Of a stretch of 47,485 nt of DNA, positions 17,510-27,261 are shown piece by piece (within the stretch, counting starts at the first letter, position 1; each line of letters begins with the position of its first letter). The notes under the pieces were generated by a model, which did not search any database, was not told the origin of the DNA, and worked only from the letters and a program-made list of their open reading frames with translations. The stretch spans positions 22,114-69,598 of the forward strand of contig MHBM01000003.1 in assembly GCA_001804885.1 (NCBI GenBank). The letters are read 5' to 3'. The stretch is from Lentisphaerae bacterium RIFOXYA12_FULL_48_11 (lineage in GTDB: Bacteria > Verrucomicrobiota > Kiritimatiellia > UBA8416 > YA12-FULL-48-11). Both the position numbers and the translations under genes were made by a program.

Positions 17510-19918
17510 ATGAAAACAATAAGACTTCCTGAAATCACCAGCATCATTTGCCTCATGCTTCTTCTGCCAGCCAGTAACCGGGCCGAACAGATCGAAAAAT
17601 GTATTGCAGATTCAGGCAAGGCAATTGCCACAATCGTTATCCCCGCAACCCCCACGCCTGTCGAGAAAACAGCGGCAGATGAACTCAAGTTGCACCTGGA
17701 CAAAATTACAGGCGCAAAATTCAGAATCGTTACGGAAACGGCTTCCAAGGACAAGCCCCGGCTTCTGGTGGGTAACACTGCTGCTGCGCGCGAACTTGTG
17801 CCGGATTTTGATCCGAAGACAGCGGCCTATGACAGTATTATCTTAAAGACCTCAGGAAACGACCTGATCCTGGCCGGTCATCCACGGCGCGGCTCCCTTT
17901 ATGCGGTTTACACGTTCCTGGAGGACACCGTAGGTGTACGCTGGTGGACATCGGAAGAAACCTTCATTCCCCGCAAACCTACACTGCCGCTTCCCATGCT
18001 GAATGTCCGTTATGCTCCAAAGCTGCGTTTCCGTGAATCTTATTACCTTGATTCCTTCAATGCACTCTTCAAGACACGCCTGAAAGGGAATTTCAGTTCG
18101 CGCACACGTTACATGCTTGAACCCATGGAAATGATCCCTGAGTCCTACGGCGGCAACCACCGGCTGATCCATTTCAAAGGCCGCAATTCGGCTTATCACT
18201 CGTTCTTCGAACTGCTTCCACCCGCAAAGTATTTCAAGGATCATCCGGAATGGTTCAGCGAAATAAAAGGTGAACGCACTCACAAGGAGGCACAACTCTG
18301 CCTGACCAACGAGGAAATGCGCAAGGAACTGGTCAGAAACGCACTCACGTTGCTGCGCGCAGACCCAACTGCCGATATCATACAGGTCAGCCAGAATGAC
18401 TGGCATGGACGTTGCGAGTGCAAGAATTGCCTGGCGGTGGAGGAGGAAGAAGGCGGCATCGGTACCGCCGCCGGCCCACTCCTGCGCTTCGTAAACCAGG
18501 TGGCCGAGGATCTGGAAAAAGAATTCCGCGATGTTTACGTGGACACCTTCGCCTATACATATACAAGGAAAGCACCGGTGAAGGTGCGACCACGCCGCAA
18601 TGTGCTGATTCGACTCTGCGATATCGAGTGTTCCTTCATACATCCACTCGAAGGCAGCAAAGAGAACGCAACCTTTCTACGTGACCTGGAGGCATGGAGC
18701 AGAATTGCCGACGGTAATGTGTTTGCGTGGGACTACGTCACAAATTTTTCCTCCTATATGCTGCCCCATCCCAACATGCGGGTCCTCGGCCGGAACATAA
18801 GAACATTTGTAAAGTATGGCGCAGCCGGCCTCTTTGAACAGGGAGATGCCCTATGCAGTGCGGGAGATTTCGTTCGACTCCGCCATTGGGTAATTTCTCA
18901 TCTTCTATGGAATCCTGATCTGGAGGAGAACCGGCTTATTGACGATTTTCTTACCGGTTATTATGGAGAGAAAACAGGTAAAGCTCTCAAGCAGTATCTG
19001 ACATTCATACACGACCGGGCTGAATCAGCTAATCCAGCCCTGGGATGTTACCAGCAGAACGTAACGCGATGGCTTAATACCGACGAGATTATTGAGGCAA
19101 CCCGGTTGATGAAGAACGCCCTTGCGATTGCAGAGAAAGAAGAGAAACGTGATCCGGAACAAAACAGGGGGCTGGTCGATAAAGTCATACGCGAAAAGCT
19201 GTCGCTGGATCATGTCTGGCTCCTCAACTTTTACCAGCTTCGCCGCCAGGTAAAACTTGATGGCCAGTCGCTCACAGTACCTGACAATTACCTGGAAGCC
19301 TGTCGCGCATGGATCAAGACCTGCGACCGTTTCAAGGTGAAGGCATATTGTGAAACCAAAACCGAAAAGACTTTCAAGGATTACAAGAAAAGCCTTCTTC
19401 AGCAGGCAAAATACGCGACAGAACCGGCATCCGTCCCGGACATCTGCAAGGACCTGCCCGACACTGCATGGATGGATTGGCAGGAATTTGAATTCAACAA
19501 ACGACCCGTAAAACAGGTAACCCTAGTACGTGATGAATCCGCTTCCAACAAGGTCGCGGCCCGGATGCCCGGTGATCACAACATCTGGGCAGTGCAATTC
19601 CCGTTGATACGTTTCCCCAATGCCGCAGGCACAACAAACCTTTCCAAAAACACCTGCCGTGTGTGCGCATTTGTGCGGTGCGATGCTTCCGTCAAGACGG
19701 GACCTGCCATGACGCTCGGCCTATACGATTTCACAGGGAAGAAAATGGTTGTCAGTAAAACAGTACCGGTTCCGGATATTGAAGGCAGTTCCTACAAAAT
19801 CATCGATCTTGGTCATGTTGAGATATCAAAAGGATTATCATTCTGGGCATCGCCACCAAAACGGCCCGGCGAAGTTCAGGCGGTTTTTGTGGATCGTGTC
19901 GTTGTAATTAAAGAATAA
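17510..19918 (+). CDS. exported DUF4838 protein with GH20/GH67-like N-terminal domain
   Basis: 802 residues. Signal peptide about residues 1-24. About residues 38-150 form the alpha/beta domain found in front of GH20 and GH67 catalytic domains (AADELKLHLDKITGA, AGHPRRGSLYAVYTFLED). The central part, about residues 160-470, matches DUF4838 (PF16126), including VGVRWWTSEETFIPR and QVSQNDWHGRCECKNC, where the Asn-Asp and the Cys pair are typical. A helical region and a C-terminal beta-sandwich follow (about residues 650-802). The family is regarded as glycosidase-like but its reaction is not established as far as I know. It is the first gene downstream of the operator/promoter shared with regulator B, and its stop is 12 bases before the fusion gene, so the two form an operon. 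Confidence 0.85.
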   Translation: MKTIRLPEITSIICLMLLLPASNRAEQIEKCIADSGKAIATIVIPATPTPVEKTAADELKLHLDKITGAKFRIVTETASKDKPRLLVGNTAAARELVPDFDPKTAAYDSIILKTSGNDLILAGHPRRGSLYAVYTFLEDTVGVRWWTSEETFIPRKPTLPLPMLNVRYAPKLRFRESYYLDSFNALFKTRLKGNFSSRTRYMLEPMEMIPESYGGNHRLIHFKGRNSAYHSFFELLPPAKYFKDHPEWFSEIKGERTHKEAQLCLTNEEMRKELVRNALTLLRADPTADIIQVSQNDWHGRCECKNCLAVEEEEGGIGTAAGPLLRFVNQVAEDLEKEFRDVYVDTFAYTYTRKAPVKVRPRRNVLIRLCDIECSFIHPLEGSKENATFLRDLEAWSRIADGNVFAWDYVTNFSSYMLPHPNMRVLGRNIRTFVKYGAAGLFEQGDALCSAGDFVRLRHWVISHLLWNPDLEENRLIDDFLTGYYGEKTGKALKQYLTFIHDRAESANPALGCYQQNVTRWLNTDEIIEATRLMKNALAIAEKEEKRDPEQNRGLVDKVIREKLSLDHVWLLNFYQLRRQVKLDGQSLTVPDNYLEACRAWIKTCDRFKVKAYCETKTEKTFKDYKKSLLQQAKYATEPASVPDICKDLPDTAWMDWQEFEFNKRPVKQVTLVRDESASNKVAARMPGDHNIWAVQFPLIRFPNAAGTTNLSKNTCRVCAFVRCDASVKTGPAMTLGLYDFTGKKMVVSKTVPVPDIEGSSYKIIDLGHVEISKGLSFWASPPKRPGEVQAVFVDRVVVIKE

Positions 19919-19930
19919 AAGGAGACGTTC

Positions 19931-22900
19931 ATGAGACGATTAAAATGGTTATTGTCAACATACTGTGCAGTCCTCGTGTTTACTGGTCCTGCGGCATTTC
20001 CACAGCAGGTGCATACACCGCGGGAGCAGGCTCTGGATTTCATTCGCAATGAAACACAGTTCCACCTCGGGTACCTGCCGACGGAGCAGTCACACCCGAA
20101 AACGCGCGGACTTTCGCAGACTCTGCAGGCTGACACCGCAAAAGGCATTCGCATGCTGCTGAGTGTAGATGAAGACATTCCGCCGCTGGCCAGGAAGATG
20201 ATCGCCTCCCCGGAATTCGCAAAACTTCGGGCGGCAATAAAAACCGCGCTGGATTCCAATAAGAAAGTCTACTTCAGCGGCTGCGGGGCAACCGGACGTC
20301 TTTCGATCCTGCTGGATGCGGCAAACCGTCGCTACTGGCGCGAAACATTCGGCAAACATCCCGAACTCAAGGTCGCGTGCGGCGACATGGCTGCGCGGAC
20401 CCACGCGGTTATGACAGGCGGCGATTTTGCGCTGATCCGCTCGGTGGAAATGTTCGAAGACTACATCACGTTCGGCTATCACCAGATGGAAGAGGCCGGC
20501 GTATCGGAAGGTGATGTGATCGTTGCAATCTCCGAGGGCGGCGAGACATCCTCCGTCATCGGGACGGTCCTGCGTGGCGTGGACGTCAAAGCAAAGGTCT
20601 TCTTTCTTTTCAACAACCCGGCGGATCTGCTGGCCGATAAACTCGAACGCTGTCGCAAGGTTATCCGGAACGACAAGGTAACCACACTGGTCCTCTGTAC
20701 CGGTCCAATGGCTGTGGCCGGCTCCACGCGGATGCAGGCCACCACAGTAGAACTGCTTGTTGCAGGCATGGCGTTCGAGGCCGGTATGAAGGAACACCTG
20801 AAGGGCAAACTCACAACAGCCCAGATGGCAACCCTGAATCTAGATACGCTCACGCCGGAAAAAACTCTGGAGCAGTTTGAGGCTCTGCTGGATCAACTCC
20901 GCAAAGATGAAAACGTAGCGGCGCTCGTACGGCTTACGGATTATGAAAAAGATTTATACTCCCGCGGTGGACGTATCACGTATTTTGCAGACTCTTACAT
21001 CCTTGATATATTCACTGATACAACAGAACGTTCACCGACCTTCAAAATCCCGCCGTTTCGTAGACACAACGACACAGCATCACCCGCGCCATGGGCGTTC
21101 GTCAAAGACGCGTTGCGCCCAACTCCGGAAGCCTGGCTGAGGATATTGGAACACCAACCGCATTGCCTGGAGTGGACCCCTGATACTTACATCAAACTTG
21201 GTGCGTCTGAAAGCATCAGGGCCAGACCTCCGCAGATTGACCGCGCCACACTTCATCAATATCTGATCGGTAACGAGCCTGACGTTTCGCGAACAGAGGT
21301 CAAGCCGAACGCCGCAATGGCCGTCCTGATAGGAAACGAGGTGTCACGCCTGAATGCGGATGCTCCCAATTCATGGCAGACCGCGTATATGATCGCATCA
21401 GGAAAATTTGATGCGCGATCGGCGCTGATCATAGGACAGAAGAAGCCTGTCGGCTGGAACGATACTCTCATCAAGGTGACCGTCGATATCCCTGAAACGC
21501 CATTGAACCTGTTTTCGCACCTTGCCGTGAAACTGGTGCTGAACAACACCTCCTCGGCAACAATGGGCAAGATGGGCAGATTGAACAGCAACTGGATGGC
21601 ACACGTCGATGCGTCCAACAAGAAGCTGATCGATCGCAGCACCCGGCTTGTTGTCGAACTGGCAGGCGTGGATTACGAAACCGCCTGCATCGCGCTGTTC
21701 GAAACAATGGAGGAAATGAAAGACTGGGACGAGGCGCGCCGCAAGACGACATCATCTGCAGCCTACACGGTGGAAAGACTTTTGAAGAAAAAAGGCGATA
21801 CTACTTCATCCTGCCAGCCGTTTCTCGACTGGAAACTGGGTCTGGGCAACATGCACAGCAACCTGCAGTTTGTTGTCCCGGCCGACATGAAGGATTGTCA
21901 GGTTGAGAAAAGTGACTCCTCCGTAAAGGCAATCTGGAAGGGTCACAAACTGGGCGGCGACAGTTTCGCCGTTAATGTAAACTGGCAGCGGCAAACAGAT
22001 GGTCTCTGGAGCGGTAGATTGTCCTATGATGGATACCAAGGCGACATGTTCGTAGAAGAAATTCATTTCCCTGTCATCAAGGGTGCCTTCAAGCCGGACT
22101 CAAAGTTCGTTTTTGCCGGCTGGGACTGTGGCGTGATTTACCAGGGCCCGAAATACCTCAAGCCGGGAATAAAGGTTGTACGTCAGTATTCCGGGGCCAT
22201 GCAGTTCTCAGCCCTGATCAATGCAGATACTCCTTCGCTGTATTTCGATCACAGGGATGTGGCATGGAACAGCAAGGCCTGTGAATATTCTGTGACAAAA
22301 GACGGTTCAACCTTCTCCTACTCAGGCATTCATTACCCGGGTCATGGAGACAAACCCGGAGTGAATTACCGTATTCCATACGAGAACTGTTTCACAGAAT
22401 TCAAGGGTGACTGGTTCGAGGCAGGACAAATTTACAAGAAATGGGGAACTGCGCAATCATGGAATGCGAAGCGCACTGCCGGGAACCCTCTTCGTAAAAT
22501 AGGAATGTGGGTCTGGAATCGCGGTCTGGTCAAAGATGTTTTTCCTCCGATTGAACGCCTTCAAAAAGAGTTGGGCGACATTCCCGTGGCCCTTGACTGG
22601 TACTGGTGGCACAGCAATCCCTATGACACAGACTATCCGGAATTCTGGCCGCCGCGCGAAGGTGTGGAAACATTTCGAAACGCAGTCGCACGTTTGAAAA
22701 GCCAGGGTATATTCTCGCAGGTTTATATTAACGGTGTCTGCTGGGATCTTGACGGGCAAAGCTGGGAGCAAGGTGGTCCTGAAAGTGTTGTCGTATTACG
22801 CAACGGGCAACAGAAAAATACTGCTTTCAACAGATATAACCATCATCGCCTGGGATATATGTGCGGCGAAGCTCCAAAATTCCAGAACAAAATTTCAAGC

Positions 22901-23749
22901 CTTGTTAAAAACCTGCGTGAGAGCGGACTCGATGGACAGTACCTGGACATGATTGGATGTGCCACATACGATCGCTGCTACAATCCAGTCCATCGCCATC
23001 TCAAGGGAGACTCTGCCGGCCCAGCCGGTTACCGCGCTCTGCTGCAGCGTCTGAAAAAAGAAAATCCAAATTATCCGCTTTCAACAGAAACTTGCAATGA
23101 AGCCTACATGGATATTCTGGATGGTGCGATTGTCTGCAATTCCACGTCGATGGAGCATCTGGGCGGCGGGGCAGATCCCATTCCCCTCTTTCAATCCGTC
23201 TACCACGGCGACTTTGCCTTTTTTGGAAACTACGCACACCCAGATGGAATTACACCCTGGGATCCGTTGTGGCCACCGGAAGACCGCTGGAAGACCGAGA
23301 AACCATGGCACAAGCTCTATCCTGACCAGTTCTTCGTGGAACTCGGACGAACTGTTGCATGGGGCGTTCAGCCAATGGTTTGTCATATCAAGGAGAACAT
23401 CTTCACCGATCCTGAATTCTCGGAGATTCACAGCTTTATCATAAATGCGGCTCGATTCTATCATTCCAACCGTGAATATCTTTTTGACGGCGAGATGCTT
23501 TCGCCGGCAGGCTTTGACTGCGAAACAGTTAATGTCGATTTCATGGCCCGCATGATTTTCACAAAGGAAAACCAGTGCAAAGTCATACAGAAACAGACAC
23601 CCGCCATTCTCCATTCATGCTGGAAGGCACCCGATGGGAAAAAGGCCTTAATCATGGTAAACATCACCGGCAATGAACAGAAGTGGACTTTCAAAGATAT
23701 GACAGGAACCCTGCCTGCTCATTCTTTCGAAAAACGAGTTTGTGAATAA
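19931..23749 (+). CDS. MurQ/GKRP-like double-SIS region fused to a DUF6259-type glycosidase-like region
   Basis: 1272 residues in one uninterrupted frame after a strong AAAGGAG site. Residues 1-22 look like a signal peptide. About 30-620 resemble MurQ and, with a second SIS-like half, the glucokinase regulatory protein: SGCGATGRL (117-125), ISEGGETSS (200-208), GSTRMQATT (264-272), and the late helix NNTSSATMGKMGRLNSNW. The position of the MurQ catalytic Glu (SEC after GRL) is AAN here, so etherase activity is unlikely. About 640-1272 look like a DUF6259 glycosidase-like protein: a beta-sandwich, then a barrel with ALDWYWW, GQYLDMIG (Asp1006) and STETCNEA (Glu1053). A phosphosugar-binding module behind a signal peptide makes little obvious sense, so this may be a deletion-born fusion or a new exported enzyme. 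It shares an operon with the DUF4838 gene. Confidence 0.78.
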   Translation: MRRLKWLLSTYCAVLVFTGPAAFPQQVHTPREQALDFIRNETQFHLGYLPTEQSHPKTRGLSQTLQADTAKGIRMLLSVDEDIPPLARKMIASPEFAKLRAAIKTALDSNKKVYFSGCGATGRLSILLDAANRRYWRETFGKHPELKVACGDMAARTHAVMTGGDFALIRSVEMFEDYITFGYHQMEEAGVSEGDVIVAISEGGETSSVIGTVLRGVDVKAKVFFLFNNPADLLADKLERCRKVIRNDKVTTLVLCTGPMAVAGSTRMQATTVELLVAGMAFEAGMKEHLKGKLTTAQMATLNLDTLTPEKTLEQFEALLDQLRKDENVAALVRLTDYEKDLYSRGGRITYFADSYILDIFTDTTERSPTFKIPPFRRHNDTASPAPWAFVKDALRPTPEAWLRILEHQPHCLEWTPDTYIKLGASESIRARPPQIDRATLHQYLIGNEPDVSRTEVKPNAAMAVLIGNEVSRLNADAPNSWQTAYMIASGKFDARSALIIGQKKPVGWNDTLIKVTVDIPETPLNLFSHLAVKLVLNNTSSATMGKMGRLNSNWMAHVDASNKKLIDRSTRLVVELAGVDYETACIALFETMEEMKDWDEARRKTTSSAAYTVERLLKKKGDTTSSCQPFLDWKLGLGNMHSNLQFVVPADMKDCQVEKSDSSVKAIWKGHKLGGDSFAVNVNWQRQTDGLWSGRLSYDGYQGDMFVEEIHFPVIKGAFKPDSKFVFAGWDCGVIYQGPKYLKPGIKVVRQYSGAMQFSALINADTPSLYFDHRDVAWNSKACEYSVTKDGSTFSYSGIHYPGHGDKPGVNYRIPYENCFTEFKGDWFEAGQIYKKWGTAQSWNAKRTAGNPLRKIGMWVWNRGLVKDVFPPIERLQKELGDIPVALDWYWWHSNPYDTDYPEFWPPREGVETFRNAVARLKSQGIFSQVYINGVCWDLDGQSWEQGGPESVVVLRNGQQKNTAFNRYNHHRLGYMCGEAPKFQNKISSLVKNLRESGLDGQYLDMIGCATYDRCYNPVHRHLKGDSAGPAGYRALLQRLKKENPNYPLSTETCNEAYMDILDGAIVCNSTSMEHLGGGADPIPLFQSVYHGDFAFFGNYAHPDGITPWDPLWPPEDRWKTEKPWHKLYPDQFFVELGRTVAWGVQPMVCHIKENIFTDPEFSEIHSFIINAARFYHSNREYLFDGEMLSPAGFDCETVNVDFMARMIFTKENQCKVIQKQTPAILHSCWKAPDGKKALIMVNITGNEQKWTFKDMTGTLPAHSFEKRVCE

Positions 23750-23765
23750 GGTTTCTTCTGTAATC

Positions 23766-23838
23766 GGTAGGGCGGGGCCGCTGGACCCGCCGAGATTGTT
23801 AAGTTTTTAAAAGGCGCGTCGGACCGCCGCGCCCTACC
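23766..23838. repeat. REP/REPIN-like palindromic repeat
   Basis: Outer arms GGTAGGGC and GCCCTACC (8 bp, perfect) enclose two GC-rich hairpins, GGCGGG/CCCGCC and GGCGCG/CGCGCC, joined by an A/T-rich spacer. A second element with the same plan lies at 42296-42351. It sits between convergent genes and could also end transcription from both sides. Confidence 0.65.
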
Positions 23839-23912
23839 ATCGGCAAAAATACGCCATAATATTTCATTGGAAATTCGCGACACTCCTTTAGCTTAAAATA
23901 TTCCTGCATGGA

Positions 23913-25178
23913 TCACACCTTGAGGCGAACGCCCTTGCGGGTCAGAAGGACTGTTGTTGTCATCAGGAACATGGCAATAACAGCCGACCGAGCAACACCA
24001 GTCCATCCCTCGCTTAAATGGGTTTGAAGAAAATCGATCCCGAAGAGGGCAAGTACCGAGTAGAAAATATATGGAAGCATGTACATGAGCAGCGTGTTGG
24101 AGCCAGCCTGCGCGATCAGCTCCGTTCCCCTGGTGATCTTTTTTACATTAACAATCCAGTACAACAGAACGTACACAACACAGGTGATGGCCATGGAAAA
24201 GAGAATCCATGCCGGGGTTCCGCCGTTCTTATGAATTCCCCATGGTTGCCTCAAAAGCAGACCGGCAACAGCAAACCCCAGCCCGAAAATCAGGGTCCAG
24301 CCGATTCGACTCTTGGGCGTTGTTGCCGCTGAATCGTGCCGATACAGTAATGCAACAGTCATCCCGGCAACAACCATCGACACATTCGCGACAATGCCGG
24401 CCAGACCAGGAACCCAACCATGAGCGGCCCTGACAATAGTGTTCCACCATCCAAACATTCCGTATCGAAGTCCAATGTTCATGGAGACTAGAAGGACAAA
24501 AACACCTATAAGCCCAAATCCCCACTTGCGGCACAACAACCAGATAAAGGCGGAAAACAGGTACGCCCAACCTATCACACCGATAATCCCCCACCATCTC
24601 GGGCGCAGCCATATTGATGCGCCATCCTGGTTGACACGAAAAATCACCAGCAGATAAACCAGCAGTATTGCCGCCATAACACGCAATGCAACGCCAAGCT
24701 TTCTCTTTGTGTCCGGCTCCCCGGGATACCGGCTCCAGAATATTATGACACCCGCGAACATCAAGAGACGCCAAACTGTTCCACTCATTCCCATGGCTGC
24801 CACGTCGAAGTTTGAATAGCCATGACAACTGTTGACCATGCAAAGGCCGATGAAGATCAAGGCCAGTGCGCGCCTTACGATATTTTTACTGATCTTAAAC
24901 AGTGATTCACCGGCAGCAATCCTTTGTTCCAACGCCATGGGAATCGCCATTCCGACAATAAACAAAAAGCAGGGAAAAATCACATCGGCAATGGTCATCC
25001 CGTCAATCTTTCCCGGCATGTGCTTCAGCCACCATGGTGCGTTTTGAATGTGTCCAAGATCGATATCACCAATGTCATTCACGAAAAGCATCAGGAGCAT
25101 GGTCAAACCACGAAAGACATCGATTGAAACAAGCCGGGATTGTACGGGCCGAGAATAAAATGACTTGTCTGTCTGCAT
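23913..25178 (-). CDS. DUF5009 / HGSNAT-like polytopic membrane protein
   Basis: 421 residues with about ten hydrophobic segments. The N-terminus RLVSIDVFRGLTMLLMLFVN and the segment HMPGKIDGMTIADVIFP (His53), followed by CFLFIVGMAIP, match the COG4299/DUF5009 family. This family is related to heparan-alpha-glucosaminide N-acetyltransferase, where a His in the same position carries the acetyl group across the membrane. The bacterial proteins are thought to be membrane acyltransferases; their acceptor is unknown. It is on the minus strand, 66 bases downstream of the beta-helix gene, at the end of a five-gene run that includes a heparinase-fold lyase. Transfer of acetyl groups to a periplasmic sugar is a reasonable but unproven role. 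Upstream ribosome binding is weak. Confidence 0.82.
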   Translation of the reverse strand: MQTDKSFYSRPVQSRLVSIDVFRGLTMLLMLFVNDIGDIDLGHIQNAPWWLKHMPGKIDGMTIADVIFPCFLFIVGMAIPMALEQRIAAGESLFKISKNIVRRALALIFIGLCMVNSCHGYSNFDVAAMGMSGTVWRLLMFAGVIIFWSRYPGEPDTKRKLGVALRVMAAILLVYLLVIFRVNQDGASIWLRPRWWGIIGVIGWAYLFSAFIWLLCRKWGFGLIGVFVLLVSMNIGLRYGMFGWWNTIVRAAHGWVPGLAGIVANVSMVVAGMTVALLYRHDSAATTPKSRIGWTLIFGLGFAVAGLLLRQPWGIHKNGGTPAWILFSMAITCVVYVLLYWIVNVKKITRGTELIAQAGSNTLLMYMLPYIFYSVLALFGIDFLQTHLSEGWTGVARSAVIAMFLMTTTVLLTRKGVRLKV

Positions 25179-25244
25179 AGGATCCGTGCCAACAGGCCCC
25201 GAATAATCAGTTCAATAACAAGTTCCTGGATAGACCCGTCATTT

Positions 25245-27128
25245 TCATTTGTTCACATCCTTCTGCGTGAATTGTCTTGCCCCGACCGGGCCGCCGTCGG
25301 TGGCCAGCGTCGTACCGGGACTGCCTGACTTCAGGCGGTAATCGCGGGCGGCAGGATCGACAAACTGGGGCGCGGCATGGAGCGAACCTGTGTCCATTCC
25401 AAGTTCTGACTGGTATCGTGCAAAATCGGCTCCCGTATAATAGTTTTTGCTAAGCCAGCGGATAATTGGTTTTTCGGCCTGGTAATAAAGGTTGTTGTTC
25501 AGAGTCAGGCCAGATCTCCAGTCGTTCTCCATTCTTATGCAGACCTCGGTGGAGTTGGCGAATATGTTATTGCGGATCACAAAATTAGTCGTGGCCGACC
25601 GGTTATGGTAAAACATCAGATGTCCGCCATTGATGTCCGGACGCTGGTTGTGAGACCAGCAGAAACCAGCATCTACACAGGTATTATACTCGAACAGAAT
25701 GTTCGCCGTTTTCTTCGCGTTCCAGAACTCGAAACTGTATTCGGAATTCCAGATGATATTGTGCCGGTATGTGATATTGACCTCTTCATCATCCCGGCCC
25801 TGGTTGGTGAGAGCGGCGTCATAAACTTCCCACAGCCGGTTATACTCCACCAGATTGTCCTCGGCATTGCCCCAGAACTCGATGCCATTACCGAAACGTA
25901 CAGGACGATCAGGCTTCCCCGCAACCTTCTTCCAGAACTGTAATCCACCGCCAATCCAATATACGTCACAGTTGCGGATCGTGATCCGCTTTGTACTGCC
26001 GCCACCAAAACCGTGCGCGCCGCCGTAGCGCACCGCAAGCCCGTCATACGTGATATCGTGCTTGCCGCCCTGGTTTACAATGTGCGCGGTGAGCGCCAGT
26101 TCAATACTTTTGAATTTCGCTGCAGGATTGGCGTCACATGCAACGAAGATGCGCTTGCCCTCAGGGTCGTACCAGTAGTCAAGTTGGACCTTCAGGTCCT
26201 CAAGCTTCCATTTCTTCACGCCCCATTTCTCGCCATGGTTGAGTATAAGGATACCGACATCACGGCTGACAGGCGTACAGTGATCGATACTGGCCCGCCA
26301 AATGCCGACCGGTTCGAAATCAAAGACCGCATCTGCCGGAATCACATTGCCAAGATTAAAGTGGAAGCATGTGCCTTCCAGTTTTTTCTGCTCGAGCATC
26401 AGGATGTCGAAAGTCTGCCACTCCGGACCGATCTTCTTCTTACCGACCGTCCCGTGCATGGCGCCTGTATATGGAGAATGATTTAGTATTGTCGAAACGC
26501 TTTCCAGCTGGAACGGCAATGTTGATCGCATGCGCAGGCGCAGAACAAGGCAGGGCGCAGTCTCGGCAAGTTGCGGGCCCCAGACCTGGATATGGTTGCC
26601 CGCTTTGCCGGGCGCTTTGCAGGTTATGCGGTTAAAACTGCGTCCTTCTTCCTGGACACGAGCAAGCGTGACTTTTGCGCCTGCTTCGGAATGAATATTC
26701 CATTTGGAATCGGTCAAGTCTTTGACCTGGTCCAGCAATTTCGGCTCAAACTGTTGTGTGGCCCAGATACCAGGGCTGACCCTCGACCATTCATCCGGCC
26801 GGTTACGGGCCACCGATCCTTGTATTATCGGCTTCTCACCGGAACCATAAGCTCCATAAACAATACGAGTACCGTTGCTGCCACTTTGTGGAAAGAACTG
26901 GCCACGCCAGAGTCCGCCACGCTTAAAGAGGATCTGGTCACCAGGGATCAATGTTGCATTGTTGACCCGTTCAAGGCTTTGCCAGGCAGAATTTTCCGCC
27001 GTTCCCTCTGCAGTGTCGCTTCCCTTATCGCTGTCAACGTAAAAAGTGGCCGACGCCGTACGCTCCGCCAAGGCTATTCCCGCTACGGTCCAAATTGCCA
27101 GAATCACCATCCATTTTGTTCTTATCAC
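25245..27128 (-). CDS. exported right-handed beta-helix (pectate-lyase-like) protein
   Basis: 627 residues from a GTG start, chosen because GGAGG lies seven bases upstream. Signal peptide about residues 1-27. FYVDSDKGSDTAEGTAENSAWQSL is the usual entry of PL-type beta-helix proteins (I give it as residues 29-52). A carbohydrate-binding-like beta-sandwich interrupts at about 150-290. A parallel beta-helix follows, with repeated Asn-rich turns such as ITIRNCDVYWIGGG, VEYNRLWEVYDA, FEYNTCVDAGF and FVIRNNIFANS. No assured catalytic set can be named. These proteins are polysaccharide lyases, hydrolases or epimerases of uronate polymers. The next gene upstream encodes a heparinase II/III-type lyase, so the two may attack the same glycan. 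Confidence 0.78.
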   Translation of the reverse strand: MIRTKWMVILAIWTVAGIALAERTASATFYVDSDKGSDTAEGTAENSAWQSLERVNNATLIPGDQILFKRGGLWRGQFFPQSGSNGTRIVYGAYGSGEKPIIQGSVARNRPDEWSRVSPGIWATQQFEPKLLDQVKDLTDSKWNIHSEAGAKVTLARVQEEGRSFNRITCKAPGKAGNHIQVWGPQLAETAPCLVLRLRMRSTLPFQLESVSTILNHSPYTGAMHGTVGKKKIGPEWQTFDILMLEQKKLEGTCFHFNLGNVIPADAVFDFEPVGIWRASIDHCTPVSRDVGILILNHGEKWGVKKWKLEDLKVQLDYWYDPEGKRIFVACDANPAAKFKSIELALTAHIVNQGGKHDITYDGLAVRYGGAHGFGGGSTKRITIRNCDVYWIGGGLQFWKKVAGKPDRPVRFGNGIEFWGNAEDNLVEYNRLWEVYDAALTNQGRDDEEVNITYRHNIIWNSEYSFEFWNAKKTANILFEYNTCVDAGFCWSHNQRPDINGGHLMFYHNRSATTNFVIRNNIFANSTEVCIRMENDWRSGLTLNNNLYYQAEKPIIRWLSKNYYTGADFARYQSELGMDTGSLHAAPQFVDPAARDYRLKSGSPGTTLATDGGPVGARQFTQKDVNK

Positions 27129-27261
27129 CAGTTTCCTCCATTATTGAAAAGTTATTTGAACCGGAACCAACAGTACGCGGCGTGATCTTGAAGAATTCCA
27201 GCACCCACAGTGGCATCTATTATACGGAGGCATGAGAAGAGTCAACCCCGTTTTCGGCCTC

